This document shows positions 25,486-37,800 of a DNA stretch of 64,000 nt, piece after piece. Location of the stretch: contig NC_068980.1 in NCBI RefSeq assembly GCF_016808095.1, positions 10,214,888 to 10,278,887 of the forward strand, in the 5' to 3' direction. Within the stretch, counting starts at the first letter, position 1, and each line of letters opens with the position of its first letter. Source of the stretch: Vigna angularis (lineage: Eukaryota; Streptophyta; Magnoliopsida; Fabales; Fabaceae). The translations under genes and the position numbers were made by a program. The notes under the pieces are model-generated. The model did no database searches. It saw only the letters and a program-made list of their open reading frames with translations, and was not told the DNA's origin.

Positions 25486-26144
25486 AAACGTAAGTGTGAG
25501 AGTCTTTTCACATTTGGTTCACTCTCTCTTAATTCTGACTTTGACCTTTAGTTGAATCGTCATTTTATCTTAAGAGAACACACTTTCCTGAAACACTTAC
25601 TAAAATTACTTTCAATACAGAAAAATCACAAATTAAAATTCTTCATTTTTTGGATAGACTGGATACTAATAATGAGATAATCCATATAAGAGGTTATAAT
25701 GTTAGATTCTATCTAAAATCTTAAAATAATAAATTTATAGGTTTTCTTCTTTTTATTTATCAAATCTTCTCTTTTATACGAAGTACCTTCCTCATATCTT
25801 TTATTAAACCAATACAAATAAGTTATTTTCTATCTAAGACAAAAATGATTAATTTATTTAAAATAATTAATCATAAAAATGTCAATTTTTCATTAATTAA
25901 ATAAGTTAACTCGAAATTTGAATAAAGATATAAAATGTAAAGATATATGAAAAATGAAACAAAAGTGAATAATACCTTGTGTCTAAAAAACTGAATATAT
26001 ATAAATTAAAAAAAAAATCTTTTTCAAGTTAAACTCCTCAGAGCTCAACAACTATAAAGAAAAAGAATTAAATAGAAAAATAACTATATTTTTTTTAGGT
26101 AATAGATGTATCAAAATTATAAAGAAAACATATACTATTTTTCT
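25486..26144. other. AT-rich spacer
   Basis: No gene or named repeat recognised. Confidence 0.5.
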
Positions 26145-26153
26145 TTCTTTAAT

Positions 26154-27633
26154 GGTTTAATTGATTTCTTTGTCCCTAGTTTGGGTGTAGTGTGTCAAGT
26201 TCGTCCACCCTTTTAAAAAAAAATTCAATTTCGTTCAAACGTGGTTTAAAAGTAACGGGGTTAACTTTTTTTCTCTCTCCTTTACTTTTCTGTGCAAAGC
26301 AGTTCTTTATCAGTACTTTATCCTCTGCACCTCTAGATAAATAATAAAAAATAAATGATTGTATCCTATTTAAACTTTTAATATTATATAAATATATACT
26401 ACTTGTTTTCTAAGTTTATATATAAAATTGCACGGTCAATTTTGTTTATAATATAGATTTATTTAATTATTAAAACAATATTTTAGAGATTAATTATTTT
26501 ATGATAATGAAAGGTGTTTTAAAACTTGCACTGCAGTAATGTTATTAATTATTTTATTATAGAGTAATTTAAAATTTAATTGAATTCATTAGATTATATT
26601 ATAAATACGAAGGAAATTAAAGTTTTAATTTAAAATTTAATTGAATTCATTAGATTATATTATAAATACGAAGGAAAATACACAATTTAACATCTACTTG
26701 ATTGTAAGACGAAAAAAAAATATATTTTGTTATATTTTGTGATACAATTTTCTTAAATGTTTTTTAAAAGATAAAATTCATTTCAACTGATGTTTTATCA
26801 TACAATTTTTTTAATTATATTTGAAAAATATTTTATAAATAAAAACTTATATATTTTTATTTTTTATTTTATATGATTTCATTTGTTATGTAAAATAGTA
26901 TCATCTAAAGTTAAATTAGAATAAAAAATGTTTAATTATATAAAATTAATCATTTTAAATTAAAGTTTAATTATAATAGAATGTCCACTATTACTTTTAA
27001 TTTTAAATTAATTTCTTTTTAACGGGATGAATGATGATGAGAAAGCCATAGCCAAGGGTTGGTTGGTTCACCCAGTGCTTCGAGCTTGAAGACGATGAAT
27101 GAGGTTTGGATTTGAAATCAAATAAAAAAATTATTTGATGAATTCAATTAAATTTTAAATTACTCTATAATAAAATAATTAATAACGTTACTGCAGTGCA
27201 AGTTTTAAAACACCTTTCATTATCATAAAATAATTAATCTCTAAAATATTGTTTTAATAATTAAATAAATCTATGTTATAAACAAAATTGACCGTGCAAT
27301 TTTATATATAAACTTAGAAAACAAGTAGTATATATTTATATAATATTAAAAGTTTAAATAGGATACAATCATTTATTTTTTATTATTTATCCAGAGGTGC
27401 AGAGGATAAAGTACTGATAAAGAACTGCTTTGCACAGAAAAGTAAAGGAGAGAGAAAAAAAGTTAACCCCGTTAGTCTGTATTTAACGGAAAGGACTTGA
27501 TTGAAGCAAATTTTACCACGTGGACGAAATTGAAACTTTTAAACCACGTTTGAACGAAATTGAAATTTTTTTAAAAGGGTGGACGAACTTGACACACTAC
27601 ACCCAAACTAGGGACAAAGAAAGCAATTAAACC
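26154..27633. mobile_element. Foldback Mutator-like element (MULE), 1,480 bp
   Basis: Starts GGTTTAATTG and ends with its inverse CAATTAAACC. It is flanked by a perfect 9-bp direct repeat TTCTTTAAT (26145-26153 and 27634-27642), the target-duplication length typical of Mutator-like elements. The left arm (26154-26589) and right arm (27138-27633) are nearly perfect inverted repeats. The right arm has about 60 extra bases around 27474-27535 that the left arm lacks. The 548-base centre holds a 51-bp direct repeat (26565-26616 and 26626-26677) and a less AT-rich piece near 27020-27115. There is no transposase. A transcript through it would form a hairpin more than 400 bp long. Confidence 0.9.
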
Positions 27634-27642
27634 TTCTTTAAT

Positions 27643-28864
27643 CTTCTATATTTTTTCCCTTTCTCCGAAGGTTTTCTCTTCCTCTTTCATTTCGCTCAAT
27701 TACCAGTGTAGGTTAAGAACGTATGTAATAAAACTTAATAATGCAAATTATATTTGTTATATATATATATATAATTTATTTATCTATTGGAGATTAAGAA
27801 AAAAAAGCATAAAATTTTAAATTTAAAAGTAAATTTAAATTGCTTAGAATTCACTTTTTACATCAAATACTATCACAATCATATTTAAACTAATGTTATA
27901 CCAAAATAAACTTTTAGGATAACATTTCAAGATTTAAATATTAAATTTAATAAACCTATGTTCTTTTAAAATTTTATTATTAAGAAAATAGTCATATTTC
28001 AAGTTTATTTGTTACGTACGCTGGTTCCTTGACTGACAATTATTGTAGTAAGACAAATCGTCATTAAATCTGCAATCTACAATATTAATTTTATATTTTA
28101 GATGGTATAATTTGAAATATAAAAATATAACATTTTCTAAATAATAGTATTTTTAAACTTCTAACACTAGAAATATTTAATCAGTATAAATTAAAAAAAA
28201 AAAACTTAACTTTCGACTACTTCTATATTTTTCTTACTGCTAGTGGTTTGATTACTTTTAACTATATATAGGTGTATTGTTGAAAAAAAATGGCTTAAAA
28301 AATTGAAATAACTACTTTTGGAGAAAAGAAATAAAATGTTAAAAACTATTTTGGATTCAGATGATAATTTATTGGTTGAAATATTCCGTTGATTTTTATA
28401 TTTATTAGAAAATCTCATATTTTCATATTCCTACATCTCAATTTATTCTTATTTTTTAAAATATGTAAAAATTAAACCTATTTTCATATATTTTATGAAA
28501 CTGCATTTAGACATAATAAGATAAAAATATGTATGAAAGAACATGTTATTTCTTTTCTAAAAGTAGTATAAATTATGTGTTTATTGTTCTTTTTATTTTT
28601 ATTATAAAAAAATTATATTAGAAATTTCACGTATCAATTAAAAATAAAATCAATTTATATAATATAAATCAATACAAACATTTTATATTTTAGAAAATTG
28701 AGTTAGACTTAAAAAAAAAATTTATTAAGAAATCACAATTACATAAACCATCTTTCAACACCTCCGTAAAAATAATTTTTCTTTACATCATCTTCACGTA
28801 TCTTCATCTTATCACCCAACATCACATTCAACACAACTATTTAAAAATCTCATCACTTACAGTG
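27643..28864. other. AT-rich spacer
   Basis: No gene recognised. A short (TA)n run lies at about 27757-27773. Confidence 0.5.
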
Positions 28865-30172
28865 TGTTCACTTAAATGGAAAACTCTGTTCAAGAGAAAT
28901 TTCGAGCGACAATTTACGAGATATTCGTGTTCGTTTCGAATGATTAACGAGGAAGAAATTGAGATGATTTGTGAGATTGATGCCTTTTTGATATCTCGCT
29001 GAAATGCGATGATTTGAGCTGATTTATTGAGAAATGACATCCTTACCCTCAGCTTTTTCGTCATATGCCATCACTTTTTGTTTGAAATAACTCATGCCAA
29101 ATTAAAGTATTCGATTCCAAGTAATCTATTTCAGCGTGTAGAAGATATAAAAGTGGAAGCTGTATTTGATTCTGTGTGGATGGATTCGGTTCCATCATGT
29201 TTTGTGTTGCAGCATATTTGGTTCCAGCTTGGGATTGGGTTCCATAGCCTTGAAAATTGCTTCAGCACCTCGTATTCGGTTACGAGACTGGGTGTAACCG
29301 AATACACTGCTTCATACTTGATTGCACTGTCCAGTGCAAGAGATCTTCGTTTTGATGGCTATCTCACTTGTTTCTTTGGTTTTGCAGGTGAAAGAAGGAC
29401 CAGTGCGCGTTGTGGAGGGGGTTAACCGTAGAGGATTTAATCAAGAAGAGAAAACCTAGTTACTCTGTATTACGGTTATTAAAAAAGAAAAGAGATTGGG
29501 GAAATATTTTGCCCTACGCGACCCTAATCTAGGTTTGTTTCTGAAGGAGAAGAGTGTGCGAAGACAAAGGAAAGTGAAAGAAACACTGCCGTAAGCTTCA
29601 TCAAGCCAACCCAAATATGATGCGTGAAAAGAAAAGAAAACCCCAATGAAAAAAGGAAATTAAATTTAGGGTTTCCTCCTAACATATTCAATTAGGATAA
29701 AAAAAATAACAAAAAAAATAACAAAAAATAATTATTAAACGAAATCCTAAATGCTATTGCTAAATTATATAAATCTCTTTCTCGCTCTCTTTCTCCATAA
29801 TTGTAAAGAAACTAAAATAAAATAAAAAAACAATCAGTGACATGCTAAATTATTTTTGTACAACATTAGAATTATTTTTAATAATTAATGTTAATTTTTA
29901 CTCTTTATAAACTCATTTTATAATTAAATATAACATTAACAAATATAATTTTATATTACATTAATATCTAGAGGTATTTTGGTAATTTTCAAGTTCTATC
30001 TATTAAACAAATTTTTTTTATCTATCACATCAATCAAATCTTATTCTAATTCTCATAAATTTTATTTCCAAATTCACTCTCAATTATCTCCAAATCCACT
30101 CAAAAAACAACAAAAAAAAAATTACTCTTAAATCCATTTAATCACTCTTTCATAAATCATTTCAAGTGAACA
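28865..30172. mobile_element. Non-autonomous DNA-transposon-like element 2, TGTTCACTT ends
   Basis: Left end TGTTCACTTAAATGG; right end read inwards TGTTCACTTGAAATGA. Shares its right part with element 1 (23979-25485) and with the insert at 57655-57918. The interior repeats ATTCGATTCC/ATTCGGTTCC. A 132-codon plus-strand frame at 29027-29425 resembles nothing I know and sits across these motifs; I do not call it a gene. No clear target duplication was seen. Confidence 0.5.
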
Positions 30173-30273
30173 TTTTACTTCTTACACTGCTCTTTCTTCT
30201 TCCATTCACCGAACAAATCACGCTCCTTCAGTTTTAATGTCTTTACTATAAAACCTCGATTACATTTTCAAAA

Positions 30274-30344
30274 GCGCATCTGGTGTAGTGGTATCATAGT
30301 ACCCTCCCACGGTACTGACCGGGGTTCGATTCCCCGGATGCGCA
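30274..30344 (+). tRNA. tRNA-Gly (anticodon CCC)
   Basis: Acceptor stem GCGCATC (30274-30280) pairs with GATGCGC (30337-30343), followed by discriminator A. The D arm is TGGTGTAGTGGTATCA. The anticodon stem GTACC/GGTAC closes the loop CTCCCAC with anticodon CCC. The T arm CCGGG GTTCGAT TCCCCGG fits GGTTCGATT, the B box of the internal pol III promoter. There is no intron. CCA is not encoded, as expected for a nuclear gene. A T-run at about 30360 can act as the pol III terminator. Confidence 0.95.
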
Positions 30345-31846
30345 ATTTAGTATATTTTGTCTTTTTTAATTTAATTTTACTCTAAGCATGCCTATGATCG
30401 AACTACTCCTGTGTCACCACGGAGAGACATCCTAGCTCCAGACATGTAATGGATTTTAATATTTCATATGTTTTTTCACTAAATAATTCGCATCTCTCTC
30501 ATATAGTAAAACTATTTATTAAAAAATTATGAGGAATGTGAGTGATATTCATTAAAATAAGTGAATTGCTTAAAATTATAGAGATATGAATGCGACTTTA
30601 CGAAAAAAAAATATTAAAATTAGAAGAAATATGATTGATATTTATTATAATTTTAATCATAGTTTTAAATAAGATTAGATTTTCTAAACTATTTTTGGTA
30701 TATTTATCTAAAATAAAATCCATTCGATCAGTTGAGTATATTTTGTCAATGTTTTTTTCTGTTTCTCTTCATTAGCTTCTTTTTTTTTAACTTTGTCAAC
30801 ACACGTGATAGAATAAAAAAAAAACATTTATGAATAGAGTATAATAAAATAAACGCAACATAATATGGTAAATTAAGATTGTTTTTTTTTGTTTTAAAAA
30901 TAAGTCAAATTTTGTTTCCTCTTCTCCTTTTCCTTTATCTTCTTCCTCTCTTTGATTTTCTTCTTCCTTGTGTCTCATAGTTATAACTATGCATAGCATT
31001 ATAGATCATATGAAAAAGATTGCAAAATAAAAAGTCTCTCTCTCACTAAAATCCCAATCTTAATAATGTTGACTGAAAACAGTAGTTGACCCTTAATCTT
31101 TTATACTTTTTGCACATATCTTAATGATGATAGTGCAAACCTCCACCCTTTGCCTGATTGGCTGAATAAAAAGGAGGCTATTAAAGAACAATTATGCCAA
31201 TGATAATTACAATACTCCTTTGTAATAAATCCACCATCAATAGTTTTAGAAATTAAAATATTCAATAATCAAACTATAATGAAAGTATAAATTAGGATAT
31301 TAAAATTATAACAATGTGTTTATTTAAGAAATTATATATATATGCATATAAATAAATACATGCGTATAAAAATAGTAAGGCATTCTAAAGTTTCAACTAC
31401 TACACACCATTACAAAGGAAAAAAGGAAACGTATAAGATTTTGAAGTTTGTTACAAGGTATTCCAAATTTAGTCATCTTTTATTTTGTGAATTTTTATAC
31501 TTTTTTTTGTAAAGGTGTTTCCTTATACTATTTTATTCGTGAAAAGTACTGAACGTAGTATTATCACTGATTTAAAATAAAAATGAAAATAAAATATAAT
31601 TTTTTTTGTGCGCAAACTGAGTGAGAGAGACAGAGTGCGCGGAGTTTTAGTTAGTATTGAACGAAAACTCAACGGAAAAGCTAACAGTTGAAGCTCCTTC
31701 TCCTTCGATCTATTACCAATACATTTCCATTTGCAATCTCAAATCTCAATCCTTTGGGATTTGAGCTTTCTTCTATTCTCCTCTTCATCTATCCTCCTCT
31801 TTCATTTTCCTTTCCATTTTCAGTGAAATTTCGCTTTCTCGCAACC
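30345..31846. other. Spacer between tRNA-Gly and the PDI-like gene, with the latter's promoter and leader
   Basis: AT-rich, no gene seen to about 31600. From about 31610 the composition changes to a pyrimidine-rich leader (TCTCCTCTTCATCTATCC-like), presumably the 5' UTR of the gene starting at 31847. Confidence 0.45.
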
Positions 31847-34800
31847 ATGATTTCCTCCAGCAAACTCAAATCAGTGGATTTTTACAGGTTAGAATCTCCC
31901 TCTCTACGTATCTATCTCTCTTTTCTTTTCTTCCACAATCGTGCATTTCGTGTTTTTGGATCACCTTGTTTGTTCAATCTATCTATACGTTGAATGCACG
32001 TGAAAATCTTCAGCTGCAATGCCGGTGGCTCCGTTAATTTGACCGTAAACTTGTAGTTACCGACTGATTCATATAATGATTATTACTCTTTCTGTTATTC
32101 CCTCAATCATCTCTATGTGTGTTTTTTTTTTCGTGGCATTTAACTCTGTTTTTGGTGTAGCGGTAAATCAATTCAATTCGTTTTGCTTCTGTTATGCATT
32201 TGGAAAATGTTTTAGAAGCTGTTGCAATCGCAGTTTCGTCGTTTTCCTTGATATATGGAATATTATTGATAAATGTGACAGATGCGGCCTCAATTGTGGT
32301 TGTGGACACTCCGGAAACCTTACATTGCGGTTAACATGGTCGCGGACTTATTTGTGAGTTGTGTGTGATTCAGGGAAATTTACAGCATAAGAGAACGTTG
32401 ATGCGGTATTTAATCAGTGTGTGTATATGCAAAAATGGATATTAGTGAATGGGGATTTAGTTTTGAATCTTGTTTGGAATGTGCAGTGACCACTTCCAAG
32501 ATGTTGAGGATATGGATAGTCCAAATGGATATGTCTTTATTAATAAAGACTTTTTATATGCATGAACCTTGTCAACATGTTTCACTTCATATACACGTAT
32601 AAGGAATCAAGTGTTTTTAATTTTTATTAGCAAAGCTTCTGGATTTTATTGGTGAGTTTAATTTTGAGATATTATACTATGAACCATGTGCTATCATCTC
32701 CGAGAAAATATTGAATGTTTTTACCGGTAGGGAGAAGCCTTTTGAAGTACTGTGATGTGATACATCGATGCCTACTGAAAGTGCTAAATGTTTTATTTAC
32801 GAGAAATGGTGGTATATGTAGTCCACTTAGTGTTTTTATTTCTTTCTTGTTTTTACAAACATTTAGAAAATAGTCATTTTGCTTTCTAAGTTCAATCCTA
32901 TTTTCAAATATGTGTACAAAACGCTGAAAACAAGATTTTTTTTTGTTTTCGTTGTTTCTTATGTAAATCTTTGGAAACATAAAATAAAGTAAAAACAAAG
33001 TGTTAATGTTGTGATTATTTGTTGAAAACTTGGAAGCAATAAACAAGAAAAAATGGCATGTTATTCTTTGAGAGAGAGTGGAATAAGAAATTAAATTACT
33101 CAAGTAAAAGCATTCAAATTATATAGGGGAAGATTTGTGAATGCACGTAACATTGTCCTTTTGCTGATAAATATGTGCCTACTGTTTGTCTTCTGTCTGC
33201 AGAAAAATCCCTAGAGATTTAACCGAGGCTTCAGTATCAGGAGCAGGGTTATCCATAATAGCAGCTCTCTGCATGGTGTTTTTGTTTGGAATGGTTTGTA
33301 GCTTTTACCACTAATGTTTATGTTTATCACATGTGAAGCCTTCATGCATGTGTTCTAGGATTGATATTAGGTCTCATGCTTCAATTTGGTTGTCAAAATT
33401 CATATTGATTTATTACATGCAACTGTGTTGCAGGAACTTAATAGTTATTTGTCTGTCAGCACCGCTACATCTGTTATTGTTGACAAGAGTAGTGATGGGG
33501 ACTATTTACGTATAGATTTCAATATGAGGTAAAAGGCTAAATAGGCTTTTTCTATGTTTGTATATATAGCTTCATTTTTTCTCCCACATGGACTTCGTAC
33601 AGCGTAGAACTTGTGCTGCATGATATTTGTACCATCACTCTTGTTATCAAGAATGCGTGTAACTCTCCACTTAAAAATCTACAAAGGGCACCTCTTAGGA
33701 GTTTGATAACTTAATCATTAAAAATTTGGTTAATTTGTTAAAGAAAATGAATTGTAATTTGACTTCTTAATAGAAAGAAATTATTTCCTTCGACAGGTTT
33801 ACTTACCTATTATTTTTCATATAGTATACCTCTTTCTTCCTTTCAAACTGGATTTGAAGCTGTAAAACTGGGACCCTGTTTTAATTATTTTTATACATTT
33901 GAAATCAAAGATTGCCGTTGTGATAATTGTGTTTTATATGTTTCATGATTTTTCTGAGTTTGTATTACTTGTTCAATTCATATAGCAACTATAGCTATTT
34001 ATCGTATTCTTCTTACTATGTATGACTGTTTATGAACTTTTCTGCTCTCTATATATTGTTTCTTGCTGATGGCTTCAATTTATATTGTAGTTTTCCTGCC
34101 CTTTCTTGTGAGTTTGCAGCGGTTGATGTGAGTGATGTGCTGGGCACAGTAAGTTTCTATTATTTTCTTTTGATCATCTCTTACAAAAAAACTTTTATGC
34201 TTCTGGTTTTAGAAATTTTACTTTGGTTTTTGATTAGTTAATTAAATGTGTCATAGTCTCCCTGAGTTTACCATAGTACTGTAGCAAAAAAAAAAATTAA
34301 AATCTCCAAGTATTTATTAGTTCCATTTGTTTAACGTAATAAGTTCATATGTATTCATTAAAATTGAGTAGCAAAGAATTGGCTAAACATGAGTATGCTA
34401 TTCACGGAAGATACATTGTATAATTTTGTGAATTCAGACCTAAGGAACCTGTAATTAACCACTAGAAAAAGTTCATTGAATCTTGTAGAAATTTCAGTGT
34501 TATTAAATGAAGATGCCTTTAACCTTCAGAACATTTGTTCATCAATAGATTTTCAAAATTCTATATGCCATGTTTTCCCTTTAAATGTGAATCCAGTGCA
34601 CTGAAATATAACAAGTACTTCAAATAGATCTATTACTTCTTTTCGCACTATTCCTTATATTCCGAATGACAAAATCCTCATCTTTTTATGAATTGTATGT
34701 GAAACCTGTGCTTTAATTCCTTCTTGTCTCTGTTTGTTGATATTTCCTTGTCCTTAATTTTCGACCTCTTGTTTTCAGAACAGGCTGAATCTAACAAAAA

Positions 34801-37800
34801 CAATTCGCAAGTTTTCTATTGATTCAAATTTAAGAACCACTGGTCACGAGTACCATTCAGAACCAGCTACTACCAACATAAAGCACGATAATGAAGTACA
34901 TGAAGAATCCATTGGAGGTTCTCTTGAACTCACAACAGATAATTTTGATAAATATGCTCACCAGTAAGTGGGTTAATCAAGAAATTCATTCATTTTTTGT
35001 TGTTTTTTGTAGTTTCAGCTATACTAGAGATGAATAGTTCTTTCTCTCTGGTGTCTGGGACTGAACAATATTTTTGTACCATTAACCCCATTCTGAATAA
35101 CCTTTTGGCAGGTTTCCAGTTACAGTTGTTAATTTTTATGCTCCTTGGTGTTATTGGAGTCAAAGATTGGTAATTATTTTATCTTCATTTATTGTTCCTC
35201 ATTAGTTCAACAAATAAGGGGTTCCTCGTTTCTTTATTGTTGCCTAAATACATTAACTTTTCTATTTCTATTATCAATAACTTTTATCCCTTAAGAAATA
35301 ATCGTTCGGTTAAGTAAGTAGGGGTAAGGGCTAATTTGAATGTTTACTGCAATGCAACCTCATCATCAAATACACTTTAACGGTGACTAATGCAACTTCA
35401 TGCTGCAGAAACCTAAATGATATGCCATTCAAAGGGTGTAAGTGTTGCATAGTGCATGTAATTTGCATATATAAGATGATTGATGAATTACTAAATTGTG
35501 ATAAAAAAAATCATGTAGAAGTTGTTCTGTTTAACGTTTAAGTTTTTGTGTGACACTTTCGTCATCTATTTCCTTTCAGAAACCTTCATGGGAAAAAGCA
35601 TCTAAAATAATTAGAGAGAGGTACTTCAATTTTTACAGTGCTTTCCTCGGTCCTAGAGATTAGACTTTTATAATTTGATGTCTTATCTGTACGATTGCTT
35701 TTTTGTGAAGATATGATCCAGAAACGGATGGTCGTATTGTTATGGGGAGGGTAGATTGCACTCAAAATGGAGAATTGTGCCGGAGGTACCCCTTTTTTAA
35801 GAACGTTTCTTACTTGCAGCTGATTATCTCCTTGATTTTTATGTAGTGTTTATTGATAATTTAGGTTTTCTATCGTTCATAATTTGACTGAATCGTATGT
35901 AAATGATTTTTTAAGTTTTACCGTGGCTGAAAGTACAGAGATAATATATTTGTAATAAAGGGATTACGCTGATGGATTGGGGAAAACGATGACTATAGAT
36001 TAAACTTTCCGCCGAAGAAAATAGGGAATAACTCATTGTTTGAAAACTCACGTAAATTAGAGATACAATAAAAAAAATATAGTATATAAATGTGAGATAA
36101 GTTCCACGTTACAAAAAGTTTTATAAGATTGAATTAAAATTAAATTATAAATAAATTAAATATTTTTATGTCCAAATTTTTGCTGAAAAAGATGTTATCT
36201 AAATATATATCCAAAATATGATATATTACAAGCTGATTTTCTATAGTTAAATTAAGTTTAAAGCTCAAAATTTAAGACTAGACATCTCGCATTGTTCCCC
36301 TAGGGTTTGAGTACTGTGGACGATGTGCAAAAAAATTATGTGTAGGCATTGATTTTTCAATTTTACCAAACTTAAAATGTGCTTTTCATCGATTAGTCTT
36401 ACCCATCACTCATACTTGCTATTACTTAGGGGGCAATTAAGGCAGTGGGATGGATTTTTAAAAATCGATGAAATAGAGAGCAATAGAAGGATTTGAAAAA
36501 ATTAAATATCAAACATTGAATTGAAATTAGATGAATTATGAGTCTACCAACCACAATAGAGAGCGGGGACAGGGAAAAAAGAGAGGGGACAATAATCTCT
36601 TTAAATCTTAACTATTTGATGTGTTACATGTCTTGATATGATCACAAATCCTAGAGCTCTATCCCTTAGTTAGACTAATCATATTCCTACTATGTGAGAA
36701 CCAATTCTAAAAGACTATCAAAGATATGATCAGGATAGCGTTGGATATTTCCATATAGTGTAACAAAGATATTCGTTCTTTTGTCATATTATGTAATGTA
36801 TTCTTTCGTTGCATCCGGGAGATTAGAGAATCATGTTAAGTTCGTGGATTATGACCAGAAAATCTTATGATATAGGTTTATAGATATGAGCTTAGCTTAC
36901 TATAATGATGGAGATGAGCTTTGACCAGAAAAGCGTTTGTTATTTTTGCTGACTTTTCTATTTTTCCTTGTCTATTTTGGTATTCATTCCAATATCCAGC
37001 CATCATGTACAAGGGTATCCTTCAATTCGTATCTTTCGAAAAGGAAGTGATGTGAGGTAATAATGCAAGATCTCTTTTTACAGTTTTCTTTTTGGGAAAC
37101 ATACTTCATGCGATTTTTGAGGTATTATATGCTTGTTTATTTGCTCAAATCTTGTCTAGAACGAGAATAATGATCAAATGCCAACAATGGTAATGATAGA
37201 AAATTTGGGAGAATGCAGGGATGTTTGTTTGGAATAGGTGGACCAGCTTAACTATAGAAGGAAGATCATATGGTAATTTGTGATGTGAGTCATGTCCTAT
37301 ATAGTAATGATGAAAGGTAGCTTGGTGCTGCTGCTGACACTTTCCTTCTTGAAAGTCGTAGCAGTGAATAATTCTATCTGTAGGCAATCTCAATTCAACG
37401 AAATCTACACGATTGAACATTTGGAATATTGAACCTCTTTGGTCTGTGATTTGGGTTTTAAAGTTTTAGTTTCTGATCATATCTAGTCATCTTTTCTCCT
37501 ATTTCAGGAGTGACCATGGACATCATGAGCACGAGTCCTATTACGGTGATCGCGACACAGATAGCCTAGTCAAGGTAAACATATATAGTTTAAAAATTAG
37601 CATTATATGCTTTGAGTTTAACATGAAAGAGTCCAGACAAAGCCTTTTAATGTAATTGAACATCACCTCTTTACCATTAGAGTGAAACATACCTGATATG
37701 AAGTATCTCACCTGCAGACCATGGACAATTTAGTGGCGTCTCTTCCTTCAGAATCTCAGAAGTTAAGTTTGGGGGATAAATCCACTTTTGCGTCACATAC

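Noticed and set aside
29027..29425. 132-codon plus-strand frame
   Set aside because: Inside element 2, spans its internal repeated motifs; no recognisable domain.
31688..31993. 101-codon plus-strand frame
   Set aside because: Overlaps the leader and first exon of the PDI-like gene in another frame; the gene's own start at 31847 has full splice support.
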